From Allomesorhizobium sp043769475 (GTDB lineage Bacteria > Pseudomonadota > Alphaproteobacteria > Rhizobiales > Rhizobiaceae): DNA of 64,000 nucleotides. The position numbers were made by a program, and so were the translations under genes. The notes beneath the pieces were generated by a model. The model saw only the letters and a program-made list of their open reading frames with translations, was not told the origin of the DNA and ran no database searches. Each line of letters opens with the position of its first letter. The stretch's first letter is position 1. Location: contig NZ_CP171729.1 of the NCBI RefSeq assembly GCF_043769475.1, positions 372,001 through 436,000 on the forward strand, written 5' to 3'. Of the stretch, positions 56,471-64,000 are shown piece by piece.

Positions 56471-57652
56471 ATGGCCTGCTCCGACGAAAGGTTCGACATC
56501 GTTGTCGTCGGCGCCGGGCCGGTCGGACTCTCCTTCGCCGCATCGCTTGCCCAGAGCGAACTCAAGGTGGCGGTTGTTGAACAGCAATCCCTGGAAAGGC
56601 TGGCGGATCCGGCTTTCGACGGACGCGAGATCGCGCTGACCCACGCCTCCATCAGAATCCTTCGTGAGATCGGCGCCTGGGATGCCATTCCCGCTTCGGA
56701 CAAATCACCGATTCAAGGCGCGCGCGTGCTCAATGGATCGAGCGCTTTCGCTCTGTGTTTCGATCCTCCCAGCGGATCTGGGGAACCACTGGGAGTTCTG
56801 GTTCCAAATTGCCGGATCCGCGATGCCCTGTTCAAGATCGTCCGCTCGCACGATCATGCCCGGCTGCTGTGCGGCCACTCGGTCGTCGATGCAACAAACA
56901 GCCACAAAGGAGCAGTCATGACACTCTCCGATGGCAGGCAGCTGACCGCTCGACTTCTGGTCGCAGCGGATTCACGTCTGTCCGCCACGCGCGACCTGCT
57001 CGGCATCGGCGCCAACATCAATCGGCTTGGCAACTCGATGCTGATTTGCCGGGTGAGGCACGAGCGCGTCCATCACCAGATCGCAGTCGAATGGTTCGAT
57101 CACCATCAGACCGTAGCGATGTTGCCGCTCATGGAAGGCGTGTCGTCGCTGCTTCTCACTTTGCGCTCAAACGAGGCCGATAAACTGCTTGCCTTCGACG
57201 ACGATTTGTTCCTGACGGAATTGACGAACCGGTGTCAAGGGCGCCTCGGAAACATGACCTTGACAAGCAACCGCCATTCCTATCCGCTCGTCACGACGTG
57301 GGCGCACCAGTTCTGGGCTCCGAGCGCCGCACTCATCGGCGACGCTGCCATTGGCATGCACCCGGTGACTGCGCACGGCTTCAACATTGGCCTAAGCGGC
57401 CAGAAGCAACTCGCCCATAGAATATTGACAGCATGTCGCGACCGTCGCGACATTGCGGATCCCGACATGCTCTACAGGTACGAAAGCTGGCTGCGCCTGT
57501 CGGCGGCACCGCTGTATTATGCTACGAATTTACTCGTCAGACTCTACTCAGGCGAGCACCCGGCGGCACGGCTTGCAAGACATGCGGGGCTTCGCTTTGG
57601 CCAATATCTTCCCTTTGTCCGCCATGGCATTTCGACGATGCTGAGGCGGTGA
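56471..57652 (+). CDS. FAD-dependent ubiquinone-type hydroxylase, UbiH/UbiM-like
   Basis: A 393-residue flavoprotein with the dinucleotide motif VVVGAGPVGLSFAASL, the second FAD motif in ALIGDAAIGMHPVTAHGFN, and YLPFVRHGIS near the end. This pattern is that of the UbiH/UbiM/Coq6 aromatic hydroxylases of quinone synthesis. I chose the ATG at 56471; 25 extra residues upstream are unlikely. It follows the fix genes and a perfect FNR box, which suggests quinone supply for low-oxygen respiration. The exact hydroxylation site cannot be told. Confidence 0.82.
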   Translation: MACSDERFDIVVVGAGPVGLSFAASLAQSELKVAVVEQQSLERLADPAFDGREIALTHASIRILREIGAWDAIPASDKSPIQGARVLNGSSAFALCFDPPSGSGEPLGVLVPNCRIRDALFKIVRSHDHARLLCGHSVVDATNSHKGAVMTLSDGRQLTARLLVAADSRLSATRDLLGIGANINRLGNSMLICRVRHERVHHQIAVEWFDHHQTVAMLPLMEGVSSLLLTLRSNEADKLLAFDDDLFLTELTNRCQGRLGNMTLTSNRHSYPLVTTWAHQFWAPSAALIGDAAIGMHPVTAHGFNIGLSGQKQLAHRILTACRDRRDIADPDMLYRYESWLRLSAAPLYYATNLLVRLYSGEHPAARLARHAGLRFGQYLPFVRHGISTMLRR

Positions 57653-57748
57653 ACCACGGTCACCATAACGTTAACCGCGCTGAGGACGCTATCTCGCCAC
57701 GGGCTCCGCTTCTATCTCGCCGTCTATGCGCGAGCGTCTCGAGATCTG

Positions 57749-58027
57749 TTGATCTATGACAAGTCAATCCTGCATCTGGCAGCAGAGACATTCGGCTTAC
57801 GCATCATTTCTTTGCCGGGGCGATCAACGCCACCGCCATCCGCACATTCCGGTTCGCCCCCCGGAACGGACATATCCAGCCACCTGCTGCTGTCGGCGCT
57901 CAAGAGGCTGACGAGGGCGCAGGAGCACCTGCTGGTCCTCGGCGGCCAAAACGCCATTGAACGCGTCGCCGCATTCCTGGTTGACATGTCGGCGCGGCAA
58001 GGCGGATCGCGACAGATCGAACTCTGA
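57749..58027 (+). pseudogene. Fragment of a FixK/Crp-type regulator
   Basis: The last 45 residues (SALKRLTRAQEHLLVLGGQN, then AIERVAAFLVDMSARQGG) match the dimer-helix and the start of the DNA-binding region of FixK-like proteins. The cNMP domain in front and the helix-turn-helix behind are both absent. Frame ends at a TGA at 58025-58027. Confidence 0.65.
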
Positions 58028-58389
58028 TTAAGGAACGATCGCTGCTATCGGCAGAGGCATTGTCGCCGGCCGCTGATGCTTGTTGGTCGGTTTTTATGGA
58101 TGTCCAGTCGGAACGTAGTGCTTCGGCGGGAGTTCGCGAAACTCTACGCCTCGTTCGGTGAATACAATCCCCGCCGCGGCCAATTCCTGCTTCAGCACGA
58201 AATGGCTGGCCTCATGCGGCTCTCGCGTTCATTGTTCCAGATCCGCAATCGTCGATCGGCTCTCCCAATCCCCTTCGGCGTGTCCGGCAGTGGGTGAGGG
58301 TCGGCAACGAGTTCCTGCTGATCAGCCTTGCTATCGGGATCGTCGCAAGCATCATCGCGGGGAGCTAGTGACAACTCAGTAACACAACG
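58028..58389. other. Intergenic region with a possible membrane-tail remnant
   Basis: No whole gene is visible. At about 58290-58370 a frame reads GNEFLLISLAIGIVASIIAGS before a stop, like the C-terminal membrane anchor of a lost protein. Confidence 0.4.
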
Positions 58390-58412
58390 GAGGCGGGCTC
58401 ATCACCCGCCTC
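58390..58412 (-). terminator. Likely terminator of mucR
   Basis: GAGGCGGG and CCCGCCTC pair across a 7-base loop, just past the mucR stop on the minus strand. The following minus-strand sequence is only mildly T-rich. Confidence 0.6.
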
Positions 58413-58421
58413 TTCTTGCGA

Positions 58422-58868
58422 CTAGGCGGCTTTCGTGCGCGTCCGCTTTACAGGTTCCGCGGCCTTGGGCTTGCGGCCGAGGCCTATCTTCTTGGCGAGT
58501 TCTGAACGCGTCGCCGCGTACGACGGAGCGACCATTGGGTAGTCGGTCGGCAGATTCCACTTCGCCCTGTATTCTTCAGGCGTCATCCCAAACGTTGTCT
58601 TCAAATGCCGCTTCAGGGATTTGAACTTCTTCCCGTCATCGAGGCAGATGATGTAGTCCGGCGTCACCGATTTCTTGATGGGAACGGCGGGTACAAGTTT
58701 TTCTTCCGGTATCGTCGCCTGGCCATTTGAGAGCCCGGTCAGAGACTGGTGAATCTGCGCGATTAGAGTAGGCAACTCCGACACTGGAACCGGATTTTTC
58801 GAGACGTAAGCTGAGATTACGTCTGCGGTCAGTTCAATGGTGTCGGTGTTGTTGGAGTCGTCGGTCAT
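58422..58868 (-). CDS. mucR: MucR/Ros-family zinc-finger regulator
   Basis: A 148-residue protein of typical length. Its zinc-finger segment (YIICLDDGKKFKSLKRHLKT) and FGMTPEEYRAKWNLPTDYPMVAP are the MucR/Ros signature. The tail is basic (RKPKAAEPVKRTRTKAA). MucR proteins bind A+T-rich DNA and control exopolysaccharide and surface genes in rhizobia; several copies per genome are usual, so the regulon of this one is unknown. Confidence 0.92.
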   Translation of the reverse strand: MTDDSNNTDTIELTADVISAYVSKNPVPVSELPTLIAQIHQSLTGLSNGQATIPEEKLVPAVPIKKSVTPDYIICLDDGKKFKSLKRHLKTTFGMTPEEYRAKWNLPTDYPMVAPSYAATRSELAKKIGLGRKPKAAEPVKRTRTKAA

Positions 58869-59157
58869 AATCGGAATTCCCTCGTATTATCGCCCAGCGC
58901 GTAGATATTGCTTCTTGGGTAAGATGCAACCCTATCGGTCGCTGATTAATTCACTGCTGCTCGACTCGGAATAGCCAAACGGATTTGGCTCGATGGGGCC
59001 GAAGGATCATCTGCCGCGGTGATGTCTTCTAGCCTCACCGCCCTCCGTGAGCCAACTGGCCTGAACCAGCGGTCCGCCGGCCCGCCGTAGGTAGACGCGT
59101 AACATCCCAATGGTTGACGAAGCGCGCACAGACGTCCCGGACCGGCGGGCCTCCAAC

Positions 59158-59573
59158 AGACCTACATCGTTGTCGGCCTTCCCGAGTTCGACACCGCGAC
59201 GAACCAGTACTTCAACTCAGCTGTTCTCATCGGTCTGGACGGAGAGGTTGCAGGCACGTACCGCAAACGCAATACGCTGATCGAAGCGTCCGGGCGGACC
59301 GATCCCTGCGGTCGATACGCCCCATGGACCCATAGCGGTGGTAATCTGTGCTGACCTGTTCTACCCGCAGTTCGCCCGACTCGCGGCAGTCTCGGGCGCG
59401 GACATCCTCCTCGCGCCGGCAAACACGGGCGTTGACCTAGATTTTCTGACTCAGCGAGCTCGTAAAAACGACATCGCACTCATCGTCTCCAATGGGTATG
59501 GAAGGGGAGACAGGGAAACGAGGCGGATGTCTTCAGCGAGGATCGTTCGCCATTCCTTCGCCCTGGATCGCTG
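59158..59573 (+). pseudogene. Nitrilase/amidase-superfamily gene fragment
   Basis: Two frames carry nitrilase sequence. The first reads TYIVVGLPEFDTATNQYFNS and GEVAGTYRKRN (catalytic lysine region). After a frame change near 59290 comes GPIAVVICADLFYPQFARLA (catalytic cysteine) and ILLAPANTGVD. The N-terminal glutamate region and the true start are missing. It is a decayed partial copy. Confidence 0.72.
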
Positions 59574-60148
59574 AGCGCCGTCGTTGAGCACGACGGGAGC
59601 GTGGTTTCGCACTGACCAGCTTATGGCGGACGCGGTCCAACGACTACCTTACGGTGGTGGTAGCCACCGATCGGGCGATGATGGGATCTTCCTCGGATAT
59701 TACCCGCCAACGCCCCAAGAGAGCTGGTCGGTGAGGGGCTCAACCTCATGTCCTCGGACGGCGGACAGACCCGCAACAAAAAGGAACCGCGCCAGGTCCT
59801 CGCCGCTGCTTTTGGCCTGTTCGGCTTCGATCTGCTGAAAGTGGCGCCATGAATGGACAGTGGGGCGGTTGCCATTGCAGAAGTCATCGGCGGGCGAGCG
59901 GCCGACTGCTTGCGGGCATGATACCCGCCAGTGGCGCGAACCAGTCCTGCCAGTTGAGTGCATTGTCTCGCCCAAAGATCAGCTGCGGGAAATGCCATCC
60001 CGAGGGCGGCGCCTCGTTTCGGCGGCGACTTCCTCGAACTCAAGCGGCCGGGAGAACGGCCGGCCCAGAACCCCTGGCGACCAAGGGCGTCTAGACTCGC
60101 CTGCTTGAAAGAGGTCCGCTAAAGGTTCAGTCATTGCTATGAGATTGA
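59574..60148. other. Intergenic region without recognisable genes
   Basis: Open frames on both strands (for example 59621-60043 on the minus strand) lack motifs and look like shadows or decayed sequence. Confidence 0.4.
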
Positions 60149-60184
60149 ATGCCGTCGGCGGCGCAGCGGGCGGAGGATTGCCTG

Positions 60185-60757
60185 GTGATAATTTGGATTT
60201 CGGGTCCGACTGGCTCGGGAAAGAGCACTCTGGCCGGGCTAATGGGTGGAACAGGCTATCGTGTCATACGGGAAGAACTTCCCCGTGACCTGTTCCAGGC
60301 CTTTCGGCGTGATCCGGCACAACACTGCGCCTCCCTGCAAGAGGCTATCATTCTGTCGCGAGCGACGCAGTGGCGGATCGCCGCCGGGCGCAAAAACGTC
60401 GTGTTCGATCGCAGCGTAGACGAGGACATAGCCATCTTCTGCAAGATGCACCATGAGCGCGGCCTTTTGGATTACAGCGCCTATGCACGCCTCCGCTTCC
60501 TGGCCGAGAACATCATTGCGGACTTGCCAAAGCCGGACCTTGTGATTTACCTCTCGCCACGCTTGGACGTACTTACAAACCGCGTCATCGACGTCGGACA
60601 CCCTCGATTGATAGTAGACAACCTCGAGCGCCAGGTCGCCCTGTACGAGGAGTGGTTTCGCGGACGAAACGGGGCAGCGATCAGAATCGACAATTCGGCT
60701 TGCGACCGGAGAACGCTCAAGAGCCTCTTCAGACTGGCGGCTGAGCATCACTCCTGA
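60185..60757 (+). CDS. Deoxynucleoside kinase-like protein
   Basis: A 190-residue P-loop kinase. It has GPTGSGKST at residues 7-15, DRSVDED near 76 in the position of the dNK ERS motif, and LPKPDLVIYLSPRLDVLTNR, as in the deoxynucleoside kinase family; LYEEWF near the end is also typical. The longest frame starts at 60149, but the GTG at 60185 follows GGAGG by about eight bases and begins directly at the first strand. It stands alone between remnants. Substrate unknown. Confidence 0.75.
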   Translation: MIIWISGPTGSGKSTLAGLMGGTGYRVIREELPRDLFQAFRRDPAQHCASLQEAIILSRATQWRIAAGRKNVVFDRSVDEDIAIFCKMHHERGLLDYSAYARLRFLAENIIADLPKPDLVIYLSPRLDVLTNRVIDVGHPRLIVDNLERQVALYEEWFRGRNGAAIRIDNSACDRRTLKSLFRLAAEHHS

Positions 60758-61247
60758 GAAGACTCCGGCGCAGCGACCGATTTGGTTACGGAGACGTCAG
60801 GGTGGTCACGCCAAGCACTTGTTGGTCGAATTTGGAGGCCATTATGGCATGATGTGGTCTAACGTCGTCCATCGTTCTCCGAACCATGTCCGATATCTTC
60901 CCGGCGGCAGCTGATCGGCGTGTTGGCAAGTGCGCACACAACGCATCGTGGTTTTAGGCTGTGAGCGCCTTGACCTCGCGCGGTGGCACGTAGGAAACGA
61001 TGGAGTCAAAACCATGCATGCCGCGACGGCGGCTACATTGTTGCAGCCTTTTCAACAGCGTAGGAATCTGACGGTATTATTGACGGTATTTGAAATTTTC
61101 CGATTGAAGTTTCTTTGAAGGAATCAATGACTTACGGCGTCAGTTGACCATCGAGTGGGAATGATTTAGGCCCATCCGACGCCGCCGAGAGTACGAGGGC
61201 GAAGACTGGGAAAGCAGTCATTTCCCGCACAGAAGTTCCCGCAGGAG
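60758..61247. other. Intergenic region without recognisable genes
   Basis: Nothing beyond short chance frames is visible. TGACGGTATT occurs as a near-tandem direct repeat around 61068-61090. Confidence 0.4.
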
Positions 61248-61795
61248 GTGCTCAAGCTTTTAGGAGCGCTCGATGCCAGCCGCGCTTCGGGATGGCTTTC
61301 AGCCGAAAGTCACATTCGGAACCTTGGCGAGGAAGGCCGGAGCGATCTTGCAACGATGCTTGCCCAGCTTCGCAAGTCGCTGAACCAGCATCCCGCCCGC
61401 TACTTTCTTTACGGAAGTGACACGCCCTTCTTCATCTGGCTGCAGCGGTCGGGGGACAAGATCGACTGGCAGAAAGTCAACGATAAAGCCAGCGCCGCAG
61501 CACTCTTCACGCCCACTGCCGACATGACCGAGGTAATGGTCGAAGCAAAATGCTGAGGGCACCTACAAGACGGCATATATATTCGAGGTCACCAGACCTA
61601 CCGGGCGTACCGACGACAATGCCCAGTTTATCAGGATGCGGAAAGGATGAAAAAGCGTGCGGAAGCGTTCGTCCAGCGTCCGGCCGGTCAGGCACCTAAG
61701 ATGACTCGGATCGGGCGCGAACCGGGGCGCAACGATCCCTGTCCATGTCAAAGCGGGCTGAATACAAAAAGTGTCACGGTCGCTGAACGCCGCGA
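61248..61795 (+). pseudogene. SEC-C motif protein remnant
   Basis: A 102-residue frame (61248-61556) without known domain is followed, after a stop and frame changes, by GTYKTAYIFEVTRPTGRTDD. Near 61720-61790 comes the SEC-C zinc motif split over two frames: GREPGRNDPCPCQSG and EYKKCHGR. Intact SEC-C ends read CPC-x-SG-x-KYKKCHG. The gene is decayed and its 5' end is not clear. Confidence 0.55.
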
Positions 61796-61815
61796 TTGGT
61801 TAAACCCGACTGCCC

Positions 61816-62751
61816 CTACTTCACCGCCCCAGCCGTCATGCCCTTTATGAGGTAACGCTCCAGCACGATGCCGATCACGATGAGTGGGAGGATCGCGGCG
61901 AAGGACAGCGCGGCCATCGACCACCAGTTGATGCCCTGGCTGCCGGTCTGGGAAGCAACCATGACAGGCAACGTGTTGGCGTGCGTCGAGGTCAGCAGGG
62001 CGGCGAAGAAATATTCGTTCCAGGTCAGCACGAGGCTCAGGATGAAGGCTGCGATCATGCCGGGGAGCGCGATCGGCAGGATGACGCTGAAGAACGCCCC
62101 CCAGATCGAAAGCCCGTCGACCAGCGCCGCCTCCTCGAGCTCCATCGGGATCGATTCGAACTGGTCCCGCATGATCCAGATGACGATCGGCAAGACGGTC
62201 AGTGTGTAGAGAAGGATCAGGCCGATGCGCGTGTCGAGCAGGGCAAGCTGCTTGTAGAGAACGAGGAAGGGCAGGGCGAGAACGACCGGCGGCAGGATGA
62301 GCTGCGAGAGGAAGAAGAACGAAATGTCCGCATTGCGCATGAAGCCGAACTTGTAGGAGAACCGCGACAGCCCGTATGCGGCGAGCGAGCCGAGCACGAC
62401 CGCGATGGAGGATGCGGAAAGCGCGGTTATCGTCGAGTTGAGGAAGCGCTTGAGGAACTCGTCGCGAACGGTGCTTCCGGCGCCGATCGTCTCGGGCGAC
62501 AGGCCGAGCGAACGCCAACCCAGCCAGGCGGGGCTGTAGTCGACCCACGGAACAAGCGCGCCCTGCATGACGTTCGGCGCCATCTTGAAGCTCGTCGTCA
62601 CCGTCCAATAGATGGGAAACAGGCAGACGACGGTCCAGAAGATCAGAAGCAGATAGATGACCGTCCTGCCGGCAAACCAGCTTGCGCGGAACGACCGATC
62701 GGCTTCGCTGTCGCGAAAGATGGCTTTGTTCATTTGCGCGGCATCGCTCAT
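61816..62751 (-). CDS. Carbohydrate ABC transporter permease (MalG-type)
   Basis: A 311-residue permease with six or so membrane segments and the loop EEAALVDGLSIWGAFFSVIL. I chose the ATG at 62751 (MSDAAQMNKAIF), which overlaps the stop of the upstream permease by 4 bases; a longer frame reaches into that gene. It ends LIKGMTAGAVK, a usual end for this family. Confidence 0.92.
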   Translation of the reverse strand: MSDAAQMNKAIFRDSEADRSFRASWFAGRTVIYLLLIFWTVVCLFPIYWTVTTSFKMAPNVMQGALVPWVDYSPAWLGWRSLGLSPETIGAGSTVRDEFLKRFLNSTITALSASSIAVVLGSLAAYGLSRFSYKFGFMRNADISFFFLSQLILPPVVLALPFLVLYKQLALLDTRIGLILLYTLTVLPIVIWIMRDQFESIPMELEEAALVDGLSIWGAFFSVILPIALPGMIAAFILSLVLTWNEYFFAALLTSTHANTLPVMVASQTGSQGINWWSMAALSFAAILPLIVIGIVLERYLIKGMTAGAVK

Positions 62752-63911
62752 GTGCGCGGCCTCGCAAAACGCTGCGCCAGCTTCATGAGGATCGTCATCG
62801 TGACGATGATGATGACCAGATAGACCATCGCGAGAAGCGTCCCATAGCCCACGTTGGACCGGTCGCGGTACTCCCGGAAGATGAAGGAGGTGACGGTGTC
62901 CGTCGCGCCGCCGGGACCGCCGGAGGTGATGGTGATGACGATGTCGGCCAGCTTCAGCTTGAAAATCAGCCGGATCAGGATTGCGGTGACCGAAACCGGC
63001 AGCATCAGCGGGAAGGTCACCTCCCAGAAGCTTTTCCACGGGCTGGCGCCGTCGACGCGCGCCGCTTCATGGAGCTCCTTGGGAATGGCCTGGAGGCCTG
63101 CAAGGATCATGATCATCATGAAGGGGATGAACGTCCACGCGTCGAGCAGCATCATAGTCGCCTTGGCCACGCCGGGCGACCCGAAGAAGGACGGCATGTC
63201 CCAGCCGAGCCAGCGCGCCAGCCTGGCGATCGGGCCGAAGCGGAGTTCCAACATCGACTTGCCGATCATCCAGGACACGGCGACGGGGGACAGCATCAGC
63301 GGCAGAAGAAAGGCGACGCGAAAGAATTTGCGGGCCCGGATCTCCGCATTCAGCAGGAGGGCCAGGCCGAAGGCGACGGCGTATTCCGGCAGGATGGCCA
63401 GACAGTACCAGACCATATTGCGCAAGGCGTTCCAGTAGAAAGGATCGGCCCACATCTGACGGATGTTGTCCAATCCGTTGAACTTGCGGCCCGTCAGCGA
63501 GGCGAGATTCCAGTCGGAGAAGGCGATCAGCAGTCCGAAAAGAAGAGGAAAGACGGTGAGCGAGACGACGAAGAGTGCGGCTGGCAGGACAAAGAGCGTT
63601 CTTTTGCCGTGTTCGCCCCGGATCAGCACCTGGCTCCAGCAGAGACAAACCGACCAGAGGATGTAGGCGTAGAGGGTTGGCCGCCAATTGGCGAAGCCAA
63701 AGTCCGTCACTTCGCTCGCCTGAAGAATCTGCGCGAGGACCACGAGAAAGAGGATCGCCGCCGAACCCCATACGAGGCCGCGGCCGAAGCGCTTTCGCCG
63801 GTCGGAGATGTCGTCTTCGACGACGACGTTGAGGAGATCGCCCTGGCTCATCGCGCTCGGTTTGGAAAAGACGGAAAAGGGGGCGCGAATCCGCGCCCCG
63901 ATACGAGACAT
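62748..63911 (-). CDS. Carbohydrate ABC transporter permease (MalF-type)
   Basis: A 387-residue permease with the docking loop HEAARVDGASPWKSFWEVTF. The N-terminal 110 residues carry two or three extra hydrophobic segments before the usual six (ILFLVVLAQILQ, YAYILWSVCLCW). The start at 63911 shares a base with the binding-protein stop (TAATG), which favours it over the ATG at 63851. The ATPase of the system is not in the window. Confidence 0.9.
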   Translation of the reverse strand: MSRIGARIRAPFSVFSKPSAMSQGDLLNVVVEDDISDRRKRFGRGLVWGSAAILFLVVLAQILQASEVTDFGFANWRPTLYAYILWSVCLCWSQVLIRGEHGKRTLFVLPAALFVVSLTVFPLLFGLLIAFSDWNLASLTGRKFNGLDNIRQMWADPFYWNALRNMVWYCLAILPEYAVAFGLALLLNAEIRARKFFRVAFLLPLMLSPVAVSWMIGKSMLELRFGPIARLARWLGWDMPSFFGSPGVAKATMMLLDAWTFIPFMMIMILAGLQAIPKELHEAARVDGASPWKSFWEVTFPLMLPVSVTAILIRLIFKLKLADIVITITSGGPGGATDTVTSFIFREYRDRSNVGYGTLLAMVYLVIIIVTMTILMKLAQRFARPRT

Positions 63912-64000
63912 TACATCCCAAGCGAGGCCTTGTAGAGCTTGACCTGGTTGTCGCGGCCGATCTGGTCGGTGATCTTCTCCCAGGCCGCGGCAATGGCGTC
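63911..64000 (-). CDS. Extracellular sugar-binding protein, 3' end
   Basis: The last 29 residues of a solute-binding protein (WEKITDQIGRDNQVKLYKAS then LGM) run to a stop shared with the permease start. The order binding protein, MalF, MalG is standard. Confidence 0.75.
   Translation of the reverse strand, partial: DAIAAAWEKITDQIGRDNQVKLYKASLGM

Noticed and set aside
57749..57762. FNR-like box TTGATCTATGACAA
   Set aside because: It matches 8 of 10 bases but coincides with the start of the fixK-like remnant frame and has no functional gene behind it.
62682..63935. 417-residue plus-strand frame
   Set aside because: It is antisense to two intact permease genes and is extremely rich in charged residues, as expected of a shadow.
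1..64000. CRISPR array, rRNA, tRNA or replication origin
   Set aside because: No regularly spaced repeats, no rRNA-like conserved blocks, no cloverleaf and no repABC-type genes were seen.

Overview
The window looks like an alphaproteobacterial (Rhizobiales) replicon, possibly a plasmid or genomic island. The evidence is the fnrN-fixNOQP-fixGHIS set with FNR/FixK-type boxes, a MucR-type regulator, several solute ABC transporters of rhizobial type, and heavy insertion-sequence traffic. No tRNA, rRNA, CRISPR array, integrase or replication gene was recognised.

1-8530 is an ordinary catabolic region on the + strand. It holds the end of an APH-like kinase, a class III aminotransferase, a polar amino-acid ABC transporter whose binding protein is frameshifted, and four enzymes (NAD-dependent epimerase/dehydrogenase, enolase-superfamily enzyme, HpcH/HpaI aldolase, alpha/beta hydrolase) that resemble a sugar-acid pathway.

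8781-44852 is an accessory region of about 36 kb bracketed by two 91-bp direct repeats. It is rich in lipid and cell-envelope hydrolases: two membrane patatins, a 1097-residue alpha/beta hydrolase, a Tle1-like DUF2235 protein, an SGNH hydrolase, and a fused M15 peptidase + GH108 muramidase. It also holds a RoxA-like dihaem protein beside a secreted CxxCH protein, the 3' end of a giant helicase-nuclease gene, a broken subtilase/metallo-beta-lactamase-fold pair, one complete IS3-type element, one IS1182-type element and two IS remnants. At its right end (39486-44320, minus strand) is the most interesting locus: four overlapping genes in A+T-richer DNA encoding a Dam-class DNA adenine methyltransferase, a calcineurin-like phosphoesterase, an ORC/Cdc6-like P-loop ATPase and an unrecognised 310-residue protein. 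I propose this as a candidate undescribed restriction or anti-phage module.

44976-58027 is the micro-oxic respiration block. It contains a decayed hemN, intact fnrN, a decayed hemerythrin-like gene, fixNOQP, fixGHIS, a UbiH/UbiM-like hydroxylase and a fixK-like remnant. Clear TTGAC/T-N4-ATCAA boxes lie before fixN, before fixG and after fixS, so FnrN probably switches on cbb3 oxidase and its copper/assembly factors at low oxygen.

58422-61795 holds mucR, a deoxynucleoside-kinase-like gene and several gene remnants. 61816-64000 is a carbohydrate ABC transporter on the minus strand (two permeases and the end of a binding protein).

Many genes carry a single frameshift or stop. This could be real decay or, for some, sequencing error; which one cannot be told from the sequence alone.
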